A stretch of DNA of 64,000 nt from JBCBDX01 sp039815825 (GCA_039815825.1 JBCBYO010000007.1:1-64000), one strand, 5' to 3'. Positions 24,584 to 33,450 are shown, counted from the stretch's first letter. A program made the numbers and translations. Notes: a model not told the origin generated them from the letters alone.

Positions 24584-26455
24584 CTAAGCGCTGATTGACT
24601 GGAGGTTGGCTTGTAGCAAGCCAACTGGTGATACACCGGCAAGCCCATTCATATCGCGAACGACAACGCCATGCGGCGCGCCCTTGGCTTCTTTCTTAAT
24701 CTGACTGACTGCCGCGCCAAAGGATCCCAACGATTCTATGCTTTGGCGGGGACTAAGATGGGCTATTCCAACGGAGCAAGACAACAAATCATGCTTGGCT
24801 TGTTTGCCGCTCCTGTCGGTGGATACGTAGTGCCCACGATCCTGGTCTTTGCGCGAATAGAACCCAAGGGCAGCGGCGCTGAACTCAGAACGAATGTCAG
24901 CGGCAACCTTCACTGCGTCTTGCACCGCAATATCATGCAGTCCGACAAAGAAATCATCGCCCCCCACATGGCCTAAAAACGCACCGATTGAACCAAGCTT
25001 TGTGCGCAGCAGATCGCCGAATAGCTGAATGACGCGGTCGCCGGCGCTGAAGCCATAGAGGTCATTGAAAGGCTTAAAGGCATCGAAATCAAAGTAGTAG
25101 AAAAACCGATCAAATTCCGATCGTTTGCTTTGCGCCAGTATGTGCTCCTGGATTGCCCTGTTCCCCGGAAGGCGCGTCAACGGATTTTGGTCTTCAGCTT
25201 GTTTAACGCGATCGGCGTTGGCGACCCGGAGCAGTGTTTGAGTGCTGACAACGCCAAGATATTGGCCATTTTTGGTGATCACAATACAATCAGCGGCACT
25301 GATCGCGCCGGTGGGAACCAGCTGACTTAAGGACGTGCGGTAGTCGGAGATTGGGACTTTTTTTACAAAGCGCGAAACGACATCATAAATTCCGTTGTTG
25401 CGAAGCAGCATATGACCATAAGGGTTGTAAAGATATGGCCGCAAATCTTCTTCGCAGATAATTCCCACCGGCTCCTGCTCATCATTGACGACCGGTATAA
25501 CCCTTAAAAGCGCGTTATCCTTGAATTTTTGTAGAATATCTTCCGCCTTGTCGGTCACTGTTGCTGTGGGCAAACGCTCTAAAGCATTAAGTGTATCAAG
25601 GTCACCCATGTCCGACTTGTCGCCCGTGGTGCCTTTTGGCGGAGCATTTGTTATCAGATTTATCTCGCTTCGATCAAGAAGCGGCTGACCAATGAAATAA
25701 CCTTGCGCAAAATCCGCTTTGAGCGCTTGGCAGGCATTGAGTTCCTCTTCAGTTTCTATGCCTTCGGTTACCACTCTCATGCCCAAGCGGTGGGCAAGTT
25801 GAACGATGCTGGACACCAAAAGATGCTTACGCGCGCTGGTATCGATACCATCGATGAAGAACCGATCAATTTTGACCATGTCCGGTTCTAGTTCGTGCAA
25901 GCATTTCAGCTGAGAGTATCCTTTGCCAAAATCATCAATGGCAAATCCCAAGCTTTTTCGTTTCGCATATAATCGGACATCGGCCATCTTTTGCACGATC
26001 GCCACATCTGATGCCTCAGAGAGTTCGAGCGTGATTTGTCCAGGTCTTATGTTGAAAGTGCGCGCCACCTCAATGACACTGTCAACAAGCAGGGAGCCAG
26101 CGATCTCAATTGAACGACCATCGATATTGAGAAAAAGGTGAAGCCGTTCGACTTCATCCAGACCGCTAAATTGTCGACAGGCTTTCTCCCAGAGCGCAGT
26201 TTCTAGTTCCAACACACAGTCAAAGTGGGACGCAATTTCGTAAAGGTCGGAAGGAGACTGCACACCGAAGTCGCTGTAGTTGCGAGCCAACGCTTCATAG
26301 GCATGAACGCGCCCGTCGCTGATATGAACAATGGGTTGCAGCGCAATATCGAGCTCTTGCTCGATGTGTTGCAAAAATGAGCGCATGTTGGCGAGATCCT
26401 CGGATGGCGCGCTACTTGTCTGAATTTCACGTTTCTCAAGCAGAGAACCGGACAT
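24584..26455 (-). CDS. EAL–CBS–GGDEF protein, probable c-di-GMP phosphodiesterase
   Basis: A soluble 623-residue signalling protein. The N-terminal EAL domain (about 30-275) has the motif itself at 54-56 (AYEALARNY), the metal-binding LELSEASD, DDFGKGYSQL with the following MVKIDRFF, and VTEGIETEEE, so it looks catalytically complete for c-di-GMP hydrolysis. A tandem CBS pair (about 300-420) follows, likely to bind an adenosyl ligand, and then a C-terminal GGDEF domain whose signature is GGDDF. That Glu-to-Asp change may weaken cyclase activity; the domain may instead bind GTP as a regulator. There is no membrane segment. The gene lies in a minus-strand block between infC and rpmI. Confidence 0.88.
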   Translation of the reverse strand: MSGSLLEKREIQTSSAPSEDLANMRSFLQHIEQELDIALQPIVHISDGRVHAYEALARNYSDFGVQSPSDLYEIASHFDCVLELETALWEKACRQFSGLDEVERLHLFLNIDGRSIEIAGSLLVDSVIEVARTFNIRPGQITLELSEASDVAIVQKMADVRLYAKRKSLGFAIDDFGKGYSQLKCLHELEPDMVKIDRFFIDGIDTSARKHLLVSSIVQLAHRLGMRVVTEGIETEEELNACQALKADFAQGYFIGQPLLDRSEINLITNAPPKGTTGDKSDMGDLDTLNALERLPTATVTDKAEDILQKFKDNALLRVIPVVNDEQEPVGIICEEDLRPYLYNPYGHMLLRNNGIYDVVSRFVKKVPISDYRTSLSQLVPTGAISAADCIVITKNGQYLGVVSTQTLLRVANADRVKQAEDQNPLTRLPGNRAIQEHILAQSKRSEFDRFFYYFDFDAFKPFNDLYGFSAGDRVIQLFGDLLRTKLGSIGAFLGHVGGDDFFVGLHDIAVQDAVKVAADIRSEFSAAALGFYSRKDQDRGHYVSTDRSGKQAKHDLLSCSVGIAHLSPRQSIESLGSFGAAVSQIKKEAKGAPHGVVVRDMNGLAGVSPVGLLQANLQSISA

Positions 26456-26610
26456 TCCAACCCCCGTTTTCTGTCTTGAGGCTGGTTTACTTGAAAGACT
26501 TTAATTATCAGTAATAAAAACACCTTTTTTCCGAGTTTCTTTTACTTTCCTGCGACGTATTCAGCGATAGAAAACTGGGCGACGAGTAATTTTGAAACGC
26601 ACTAAACGTA

Positions 26611-27735
26611 TTAACGCAGATCTAGCCCCACCCGGCTCCAAAAGTTACGCCATCGCTTTTTAGCGATATACGACATCCATTTCGGCGCATATCTGGACTC
26701 GCCAACATAGCGTTGGGCCATACCCGGTTCTGCATGGCTGAATCCTTGCTCTTTGCGGGCGTCTGACACGCGTCTGCTTTTTTCAATTTCTTCCAAAAGC
26801 GCCAGCCCGTCCACATACATAGAGCTCCGGTCTATCGGGTTTCTGGTGCGATAGCCGGCGTAACGGACGACCTCCAGCTCCGTGTAGTGCCGATCCAGCA
26901 TATGGCTTAGATTATGAAAATCTGCCTTGTGAAACTGCGGATACGTTTTCGGTTGGATATTGCACGGTTCATTATCGGAAAGCGTGCCGTTGTAGTGCGC
27001 ATCACAAACAGGATCGCAGTTCCAATATTTGCGAAAATTATACTCGATTACGCTACAATGTAGCGGGGTGAATATGATGTTGGTGCAGCCTGCACCATGG
27101 GCAGAAATGAATGTGCTGGCCCCAAGACACATTTGAGCCTGCTCGACCGGCGTCATCTCGTGAAAACGGCAAGACTTGAACGGAATTTCGCGCTTGGCCA
27201 GCGCGTCACGCAAATACTGTTCTAATGGTTGCCCGGTATTTTCTTCTACCAAATAACGGTTGCCCACCGGGCGCTGATTGAGGAGCACATAATCTTTCTC
27301 AGAACCGCTGCTTTCAATATTGGATTTAATGGCTTCGGTCAGCCGGATCAATTTGTTGTCAGTGGCGCAATCTGTGAAATCATTGTGGTCATAGCCACCT
27401 GACGTTTTCAGCAAGATGGGCTGACGAATTTTCGAAAACTCTTGCGTGCTAATATATGAGACGGATTGAAAGATGTGTGAAAAGAGAAAGTATCGCCATT
27501 TCTCGCAGATATCATCGACATCGATATCATCTTTAATGATATGAAGTTTACTCGCCCACAAGTCAGAAGGACGTAAAACAGAAAGGGGAGCGACTTCTTT
27601 TCGTAACGTGTGGCATATATTGTAATCAACGAAATAGGTTACAAAGTTAATTGGTCCGTTCCTTCCGCTGAAGATATTGTGTTCCCATTCCAGCAATCGG
27701 GTTGAGGCTAGAAATCTCAGTAGCCACGTTCGCAA
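26611..27735 (-). CDS. Glycosyltransferase family 61 protein
   Basis: A 374-residue protein with the GT61 (DUF563) core in its C-terminal half: FKSCRFHEMTPVEQAQ followed by FISAHGAGCTNIIF and VIEYNF. Bacterial GT61 enzymes add sugars to capsule or lipopolysaccharide; donor and acceptor here are unknown. The start is uncertain: TTG at 27733-27735 is the first possible codon, because an in-frame TAA lies 12 bp upstream, and no clear Shine-Dalgarno precedes it. No ATG follows in the first 190 residues, so a slightly truncated N-terminus cannot be excluded. Base composition is lower than the neighbours (hand-counted lines in the 5' part give 35-43% G+C), which suggests horizontal origin. Confidence 0.75.
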   Translation of the reverse strand: MRTWLLRFLASTRLLEWEHNIFSGRNGPINFVTYFVDYNICHTLRKEVAPLSVLRPSDLWASKLHIIKDDIDVDDICEKWRYFLFSHIFQSVSYISTQEFSKIRQPILLKTSGGYDHNDFTDCATDNKLIRLTEAIKSNIESSGSEKDYVLLNQRPVGNRYLVEENTGQPLEQYLRDALAKREIPFKSCRFHEMTPVEQAQMCLGASTFISAHGAGCTNIIFTPLHCSVIEYNFRKYWNCDPVCDAHYNGTLSDNEPCNIQPKTYPQFHKADFHNLSHMLDRHYTELEVVRYAGYRTRNPIDRSSMYVDGLALLEEIEKSRRVSDARKEQGFSHAEPGMAQRYVGESRYAPKWMSYIAKKRWRNFWSRVGLDLR

Positions 27736-27828
27736 CTGCGCGGTCGGTTATGCATATCTGGATATCACCTCACGCGTTCTTGGGGCCAGACTTCGGTCAA
27801 ATTGGATCATAAATCTGCTGGAAATGTC

Positions 27829-28461
27829 CTAAACGCGCAACGCCACAATCACCCAACCTGTCAGCCCCGTTACCCTAATATGTTCCCCATGTTCATCCTT
27901 TCGGTGTGTGACAACGCCCGCTTCTTCGAGCGCATCAAGCTTGGCCGTTACGGTCCCCTCCTGGTAAAAATGATCGTTCAAGCCGATCACCAGAACGCCA
28001 CCCGGCTTCACAACCCGCAATATGTCATCGAGCGCATCGGCCATCACGTGTCCAAACGAAAAGACGCCGACGCATGTGGCAGCATCATAGAAGGAATCGC
28101 GCGCATCCATCGGTGGCGCATTCAGGTTGGCTTCAAACAAGCGCTTGTAAGCGCCGGTGGCTTCAGCTTTTTCCAGCATGCCGGTTGAGTAGTCGCAGCC
28201 ATCAATGGTGGCGTAACCGGCGTTTTTCAGCGCAAGGCCAGAAAGGCCCGACCCACAACCGACGTCAAGAATTATAAGATTATCATCAGGGGACAGCGCC
28301 TGCGCCAAAGCCGCTGCGCAGCGTACTGGCTGCTGATATTCGTTCTCTGCGAGCTCCTCGTCATAAACCTCCGCCCAAGCATCATAGAGCGCCTTGGTAT
28401 CCTCGTCGGTTTTGACTGTATACGCCTTGTCGAGAAATCGTTTTTTGCCGCTGTCACTCAT
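27829..28461 (-). CDS. Class I SAM-dependent methyltransferase
   Basis: A 210-residue methyltransferase with the SAM-binding motif I ILDVGCGSG at about 64-72, the acidic end of strand 2 at DGCDYSTGML, and a motif IV region reading YDAATCVGVFSFGHV. The family is the broad Methyltransf_11/25 group, whose substrates range from small molecules to lipids and sugars; nothing in the sequence fixes it. It is on the same strand as the GT61 gene (93 bp downstream) and may be co-transcribed, which would fit modification of a sugar. On its other side it diverges from rpmI. Confidence 0.8.
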   Translation of the reverse strand: MSDSGKKRFLDKAYTVKTDEDTKALYDAWAEVYDEELAENEYQQPVRCAAALAQALSPDDNLIILDVGCGSGLSGLALKNAGYATIDGCDYSTGMLEKAEATGAYKRLFEANLNAPPMDARDSFYDAATCVGVFSFGHVMADALDDILRVVKPGGVLVIGLNDHFYQEGTVTAKLDALEEAGVVTHRKDEHGEHIRVTGLTGWVIVALRV

Positions 28462-28488
28462 GCTCGCAAACTCCCTTAGGCATCAGGG

Positions 28489-28517
28489 TTGCATCGTGCG
28501 GGACATGAGTCTATAGA
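28489..28517 (+). promoter_or_regulatory. Weak candidate promoter for rpmI-rplT with a long leader
   Basis: TTGCAT (28489-28494) and TATAGA (28512-28517) are spaced by exactly 17 bp in the divergent gap before rpmI. If used, it gives a leader of about 140 nt, long enough for ribosomal-protein feedback control. Matches to consensus are only partial (3/6 and 4/6). The rest of the gap (28518-28664) shows no gene. Confidence 0.25.
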
Positions 28518-28664
28518 CCCGCGTCTCGAACAGGCCGGCAGGGCATGCCGTGTTTGTTCTTAACGCTAATAATCACCACGCAATTTTCCGGGCAACCGGG
28601 TATCGCGCGTTTTGGCCGCAAGGTTTTCGCCGATTTTGGTGTGGCACAATAAATGGAGAAGCAA

Positions 28665-28868
28665 ATGCCCAAGATGAAGACCAAGTCTTCGGTCAAGAAG
28701 CGTTTTAAAGTAACCGCTTCCGGCAAAATCAAAGTTGCGCAAGCTGGCAAACGCCACGGCATGATCAAACGGTCCAACAAATTCATTCGCAACGCACGCG
28801 GCACTATGGTGCTGAGCGAGAGCGATGCTGGTATCGTTAAAAAGTTCATCCCATACGGCCTGAAGTAA
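28665..28868 (+). CDS. rpmI: 50S ribosomal protein bL35
   Basis: A 67-residue basic protein of the large ribosomal subunit with the family start PKMKTKSSVKKRFK and the later KRHGMIKRSNKF. ATG 28665 follows GGAGAA and gives the conserved N-terminus; an in-frame ATG 12 bp earlier would add four residues unlike the family. rplT follows after 31 bp. In most bacteria infC, rpmI and rplT form one operon; here infC is 4.2 kb away with three opposite-strand genes between. Confidence 0.97.
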   Translation: MPKMKTKSSVKKRFKVTASGKIKVAQAGKRHGMIKRSNKFIRNARGTMVLSESDAGIVKKFIPYGLK

Positions 28869-28899
28869 GCCGCGTTAAAAAGACCGAAGGAGAGTTTCC

Positions 28900-29301
28900 A
28901 TGGCACGTGTCAAACGCGGTGTAACCGCCCACGCCAAGCATAAAAAAGTCATCAAGGCCGCCAAAGGTTTCTACGGCCGCCGCAAGAACACCATTCGCAT
29001 CGCCAAGCAGGCGGTTGAGAAGGCTGACCAATACGCCTACCGCGACCGCAAGGTCCGCAAGCGTAATTTCCGCTCATTGTGGATTCAACGTATCAACGCG
29101 GCTGCCCGCGAACATGGCCTGACATATGGCCGTCTGATCGACGGTTTGACCAAGGCTGGCATCGAAGTGGACCGCAAAGTGCTGTCCGATTTGGCCATCC
29201 ACGAGCCAGCAGCATTTGCTGCCGTGGTTGAGCAAGCCAAAGGCTCGCTGGCCTATTTGAAAGACACAACTCCGAACGCATTTGAGAGCGCCGTCAACTA
29301 A
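28900..29301 (+). CDS. rplT: 50S ribosomal protein bL20
   Basis: A 133-residue protein with the long basic N-terminal helix of bL20 (ARVKRGVTAHAKHKKV, then FYGRRKNTIRIAKQAV) and a globular C-terminal domain with GLTYGRLIDGL. It binds 23S rRNA early in 50S assembly and in other bacteria represses its own operon. The start codon is preceded by GAAGGAGAG. A terminator-like hairpin follows 35 bp after the stop. Confidence 0.98.
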   Translation: MARVKRGVTAHAKHKKVIKAAKGFYGRRKNTIRIAKQAVEKADQYAYRDRKVRKRNFRSLWIQRINAAAREHGLTYGRLIDGLTKAGIEVDRKVLSDLAIHEPAAFAAVVEQAKGSLAYLKDTTPNAFESAVN

Positions 29302-29336
29302 GGCCCGCGCGCGTCTCAACGTTTAATTTTGATTTG

Positions 29337-29374
29337 AGAACCCGCTCTGGCCTTGCCGGATGCGGGTTCTTTTA
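29337..29374 (+). terminator. Intrinsic terminator between rplT and pheS
   Basis: A 9-bp perfect stem AGAACCCGC (29337-29345) / GCGGGTTCT (29362-29370) has a 16-nt loop and the tail TTTTAT. It would end rpmI-rplT transcription or reduce read-through into pheS. Confidence 0.7.
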
Positions 29375-29375
29375 T

Positions 29376-29412
29376 GTTGCGCCACCCGGGCACCTTGCTA
29401 AGAGGGCGCAAC
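29376..29412 (+). promoter_or_regulatory. Second hairpin in the pheS leader, possible antiterminator partner
   Basis: Arms GTTGCGCC (29376-29383) and GGCGCAAC (29405-29412) are perfectly complementary around a 21-nt loop, ending 22 bp before the pheS start. Loop bases ACCCG (29384-29388) can also pair with CGGGT (29363-29367) in the right arm of the preceding terminator, so the two structures could compete. Pairing is seen; regulation is inferred. Confidence 0.35.
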
Positions 29413-29434
29413 CCAAGAAAGACAGGTTTCTTTT

Positions 29435-30532
29435 ATGACTGAAGCGGCAAAAGACCTCGAACAGCTTGAAGCTACACTGACGGCGCAGATTAATGCGGCT
29501 TCCGATGAAGACGCCATCGAAGCGCTTCGTGTTTCTGCGATTGGCAAAAAAGGCGCGATCTCCGAGCGGATGAAGACGCTTGGCAAGATGAGCGCGGAAG
29601 AACGCCAAGTGATGGGCCCGGCGCTCAACGGCCTCAAAACCCGGATCACGGACGCCATTCTTGCGCGCAAGGCCGAACTGCACGATGCGGCGATTGAAGC
29701 ACGTTTGGCAACCGAAACAGTGGACGTAACGCTGCCCGTCAACACATCACCTGCCGAGCGCGGGCGCATTCACCCGATCAGCCAAGTGAACGATGAGATC
29801 ACCGCGATCTTCGCCGACATGGGCTTTTCCATCGCCGAAGGGCCGGACATTGAGACCGACTATTATAATTTCACCGCGCTTAATTTCCCGGAAGGCCACC
29901 CGGCGCGGGAGATGCACGATACATTTTTCTTAAAGCCCGATGCCGAGGGTAATCGCAAAGTATTGCGCACGCACACGAGCCCTGTGCAAATCCGCACCAT
30001 GGAAGCACAGGAACCGCCGATCCGCATCGTCATTCCCGGCAAAACCTACCGGCAGGACAGTGACGCGACGCACTCGCCAATGTTCCACCAGCTTGAAGGT
30101 TTGGTGATCGACAAGCAGGCCAACGTCGCCAATCTGATGTGGGTGCTCGAAGAGTTTTGCAAGAGCTTCTTTGAGGTCGAAAGCGTCAATATGCGTTTCC
30201 GCCCGTCCTTCTTCCCGTTCACGGAACCGTCCATGGAAGTCGACATTCAGTGTGACCGTTCAAAGCCCGGCGAAGTACGCTTCGGCGAAGGCACCGACTG
30301 GATGGAGATTTTGGGCTGCGGCATGGTGCACCCCAATGTCCTTCGCAATGGCGGGCTCGATCCCGACGTCTATCAAGGCTTTGCTTGGGGTATCGGCATC
30401 GACCGGATCGCCATGCTGAAATATGGTATGCCGGATTTGCGCGCCTTCTTTGATGCGGATGTGCGCTGGGCTGAACATTACGGCTTTCGCCCGCTGGACA
30501 TGCCGACGCTGTTTGGCGGTTTGAGCGGTTAA
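29435..30532 (+). CDS. pheS: Phenylalanine–tRNA ligase alpha subunit
   Basis: Catalytic subunit of the alpha2-beta2 PheRS that charges tRNA-Phe, 365 residues. The protein has the N-terminal coiled coil that grips tRNA, then class II motifs: motif 1 with RIHPISQV, motif 2 FRPSFFPFTEPSMEVD and motif 3 GFAWGIGIDRIAMLKYG. All are intact. The beta-subunit gene pheT lies downstream but is separated by a 513-bp gene of unknown function starting 6 bp after the pheS stop. Confidence 0.97.
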   Translation: MTEAAKDLEQLEATLTAQINAASDEDAIEALRVSAIGKKGAISERMKTLGKMSAEERQVMGPALNGLKTRITDAILARKAELHDAAIEARLATETVDVTLPVNTSPAERGRIHPISQVNDEITAIFADMGFSIAEGPDIETDYYNFTALNFPEGHPAREMHDTFFLKPDAEGNRKVLRTHTSPVQIRTMEAQEPPIRIVIPGKTYRQDSDATHSPMFHQLEGLVIDKQANVANLMWVLEEFCKSFFEVESVNMRFRPSFFPFTEPSMEVDIQCDRSKPGEVRFGEGTDWMEILGCGMVHPNVLRNGGLDPDVYQGFAWGIGIDRIAMLKYGMPDLRAFFDADVRWAEHYGFRPLDMPTLFGGLSG

Positions 30533-30538
30533 AGCATC

Positions 30539-31051
30539 ATGCAACGCTATTCCGACGCCGCATTGCTAAAAGGGGATTACGCCCATCTGGCTTCTGACTT
30601 AAAGGTCAGTCAGCGCGGCTTGCCGTCTGATGCTGATTGGAAGCGTGCGCAATGCGATGATCACAATCGCGCTGAAATGGCGGCACAAGCGGTCGCGAAA
30701 CAAATATTCGGCCTGCAACAACAAATTCATCGGGAAACCGAACAACTGGAAATCGCGGCATCAAGCGCCGCGGGTCCGATGATCGTCTCGGGCGTTTTTC
30801 CCGAAGACGGCGAAATGCTACGCATCGATGGACATCTGATCGCGGACAAGCGCCCGGTCGCGCTTCTCGTGCACGCCAGCCAGCTGGCGCTGACGATCAC
30901 CAAGAGCACGACAGCTCAAACCAACCCGGAAGATGACGGCCTGAAAATCGGCTTTGTCATCTTTGACGAGTTGGAAAAACGCGCCGAAGCGCGGGACAAA
31001 GCCCGCGTCAAGGCAGAGAACAAATCCGCCAAGAAAGCGAAGTCGAAATGA
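30539..31051 (+). CDS. Unknown protein encoded between pheS and pheT
   Basis: I do not recognise this 170-residue protein. It begins 6 bp after pheS and its stop overlaps the pheT start (ATGA), so it must be translated with the two synthetase subunits. It looks soluble: a mostly helical, Gln/Glu-rich first half (about 40-75), a middle with SGVFPEDGEMLRIDGHLIA and VALLVHASQLALTI that could form a small beta sheet, and a Lys/Arg/Ala-rich tail (about 148-170) of low complexity that could bind RNA. There is no signal peptide or membrane segment. Reading-frame integrity and both tight junctions argue that it is a real gene. Confidence 0.75.
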   Translation: MQRYSDAALLKGDYAHLASDLKVSQRGLPSDADWKRAQCDDHNRAEMAAQAVAKQIFGLQQQIHRETEQLEIAASSAAGPMIVSGVFPEDGEMLRIDGHLIADKRPVALLVHASQLALTITKSTTAQTNPEDDGLKIGFVIFDELEKRAEARDKARVKAENKSAKKAKSK

Positions 31052-33450
31052 AGTTCACCCTGTCCTGGCTCAAAGATCATCTGGAAACAGATGCAACGCT
31101 CGAAGAGATTGTTGATCGCCTGACCATGATCGGCCTAGAGGTCGAAGAGGTCGACGACAAGTCCGCGTTCGCGCCGTTCAAAATCGCCAAAGTGGTCAGC
31201 GCTGAGAAACACCCCGATGCCGACAAGCTGCGCGTCCTTATGGTGGACGCGGGCGATGGCAAGCCGGTCCAGGTCGTCTGCGGTGCGCCCAATGCGCGCG
31301 AAGGGCTGATCGGCGCGTTCGCCTCGCCGGGCACCTATGTGCCGGGGCTCGATGTGACGCTCTCTGTTGGTAAAATTCGCGGCGTGGAAAGCTTCGGCAT
31401 GATGTGTTCCGAGCGCGAACTTGAAATGTCTGACGAACATGATGGCATTATCGATCTGCCCGCCAATGCGCCCATCGGTGAAAGCTTTGCGTCCTACGCG
31501 GGTCTCGATGATCCGGTCATCGAAATCGGCCTGACGCCGAACCGCCCGGATTGTACCGGGGTTTATGGGATCGCGCGCGATCTGGCCGCGTCGGGCCTTG
31601 GTGAACTGCGCTCGCCGATCATCAAACCGGCCGATGGCGCGGGCGAATGCCCGGTCAAAGTGACCATCGACGCGCCTGAGCTTTGCCCCGGCTTTGCCTT
31701 GCGCATGGTCAAAGGCGTTAAAAACGGGCCGTCGCCGCAATGGATGCAGCAGCGCCTGATCGCGATTGGTCTGCGCCCGATTTCCGCACTGGTGGACATC
31801 ACCAACTATGTCACGTTTGGCTGGGGTCGCCCGCTGCACGTTTTTGACGCGGCCAAGGTTTCTGGCAATCTGGTAGTGCGCAACGCGAAAGAGGGTGAAA
31901 CCATCCTTGGCCTTGATGGCAAGGAATATGCGCTCACGCCTGACATGTGCACCATTGCCGATGACAAGGGTCCTGAGTCCATTGCAGGCATTATGGGCGG
32001 CGAAGAATCCGGTTGTGATGAAACCACCACCGATGTGCTGATTGAAAGCGCGCTGTGGAACCCGATGAATGTCGCCCGCACGGGTCGTGATCTCGGCATC
32101 ATTACGGATGCGCGCTACCGCTTTGAGCGCGGTGTCGACCCTGAATATATGGTCGACGGCATGGAGCTGGCGACACAGTTGGTCATGCAATTGTGCGGCG
32201 GCACGCCGACCGAGCCGGAAATCATCGGCTATAAAGGCTATAAGGCCAAGCAGATCAACTTCCCCTATTCAGAGGTGAAACGCCTCACCGGCATTGATGT
32301 AGCCAATAGCGAAAGCGCGGATATTCTGACCCGTCTTGGTTTTGGCGTCACGGACAAGGGCGAGACCGCCGATGTGTCTGCCCCATCATGGCGGCCGGAT
32401 GTGGAGGGAAAAGCGGACCTTGTGGAAGAGGTCATGCGCATCCACGGCATCAATAATATTGAGCCGCAACCGCTTCCTTCCATGGGATCGGTCAACGCGA
32501 AAATTCTGACGCCGCTTCAAACGCGTACCCGCGCCGCCAAGCGGGCGCTTGCTTCACGTGGCATGATGGAAGCGACGACTTGGTCATTCATTCCTGAAGA
32601 GCACGCCAAGCTGTTCGGCGGGGGCGAAGAAACACTGAAGCTGGAAAACCCGATCGCCGCCGACATGTCCGACATGCGGCCTTCGCTTCTGCCCGGTCTG
32701 ATGGCTGCTGCGCAACGCAACGCCAATTTCGGTCATGGGGATGTGGCGCTTTTTGAGGTCTCTGGCATTTATGAAAATGACACACCGGAAGGCCAGCGTC
32801 GCGTCGCGGGAGGCATTCGCCGTGGGACAGCGGGTCTGGACGGTGCGGGCCGTAACTGGACCGGCAACGCCGCGCCGGTTGGTGTCTATGACGCCAAAGC
32901 CGATGCACTGGCCGCGTTGGAAGCAGCGGGGGCGCCCGTTGCCAATTTGCAAATCGAAGCGGGTGCGCCGGATTGGTATCATCCCGGCCGTTCCGGCGTG
33001 ATCAAGCTAGGCCCCAAGAACATCTTCGGTCACTTCGGAGAGTTCCATCCCAAGACGCTGGATGCGTTGGATGTCAAAGGTCCGATTTGCGGCTTTGAGG
33101 TTTACCTCGATGCGATCCCCGAGCCAAAGAAGAAGGCAACGCGCACCAAGCCACGCCTTGATCTCTCACCATTCCAAGCGGTCACACGGGACTTTGCGTT
33201 CGTGGTCGATAAATCCGTGCCCGCACAAAAGCTGGTGCGCGCGATCGCAGGTGCCGACAAGAAGCTGATCACGGGCGTCAATGTATTTGACCTGTTTGAA
33301 GGCCCCTCACTTGGCGAAGACAAGAAATCCATCGCGCTGGAAGTGCAAATCCAGCCGACCGAAGCGACGCTGACCGACGATGATCTCGAAGCCCTGCAAG
33401 CAGCCGTCGTGAAAGCTGGCGAAAAGGTTGGCGGCGTGTTGCGCGGGTAA
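31048..33450 (+). CDS. pheT: Phenylalanine–tRNA ligase beta subunit
   Basis: An 800-residue beta subunit of PheRS, of full family length. Domains in order are: N-terminal B1 with an EMAP/OB tRNA-binding fold (about 39-150, HPDADKLRVLMVDAG), the B3/B4 editing domain (about 210-375) that removes mischarged Tyr, B5 (about 400-470), the inactive synthetase-like core and the C-terminal anticodon-binding FDX-ACB domain (about 705-800, FQAVTRDFAFVVD). The start overlaps the preceding unknown gene by 4 bp. Translational coupling to that gene, not directly to pheS, is unusual. Confidence 0.97.
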   Translation: MKFTLSWLKDHLETDATLEEIVDRLTMIGLEVEEVDDKSAFAPFKIAKVVSAEKHPDADKLRVLMVDAGDGKPVQVVCGAPNAREGLIGAFASPGTYVPGLDVTLSVGKIRGVESFGMMCSERELEMSDEHDGIIDLPANAPIGESFASYAGLDDPVIEIGLTPNRPDCTGVYGIARDLAASGLGELRSPIIKPADGAGECPVKVTIDAPELCPGFALRMVKGVKNGPSPQWMQQRLIAIGLRPISALVDITNYVTFGWGRPLHVFDAAKVSGNLVVRNAKEGETILGLDGKEYALTPDMCTIADDKGPESIAGIMGGEESGCDETTTDVLIESALWNPMNVARTGRDLGIITDARYRFERGVDPEYMVDGMELATQLVMQLCGGTPTEPEIIGYKGYKAKQINFPYSEVKRLTGIDVANSESADILTRLGFGVTDKGETADVSAPSWRPDVEGKADLVEEVMRIHGINNIEPQPLPSMGSVNAKILTPLQTRTRAAKRALASRGMMEATTWSFIPEEHAKLFGGGEETLKLENPIAADMSDMRPSLLPGLMAAAQRNANFGHGDVALFEVSGIYENDTPEGQRRVAGGIRRGTAGLDGAGRNWTGNAAPVGVYDAKADALAALEAAGAPVANLQIEAGAPDWYHPGRSGVIKLGPKNIFGHFGEFHPKTLDALDVKGPICGFEVYLDAIPEPKKKATRTKPRLDLSPFQAVTRDFAFVVDKSVPAQKLVRAIAGADKKLITGVNVFDLFEGPSLGEDKKSIALEVQIQPTEATLTDDDLEALQAAVVKAGEKVGGVLRG

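Noticed and set aside
29375..29434. Phe-rich leader peptide (pheM-like) before pheS
   Set aside because: No start codon followed by repeated Phe codons is present in the gap.
31135..32190. 351-codon open frame antisense to pheT
   Set aside because: The sense strand encodes a complete PheT. The antisense product has a shadow-like composition and no start signal.
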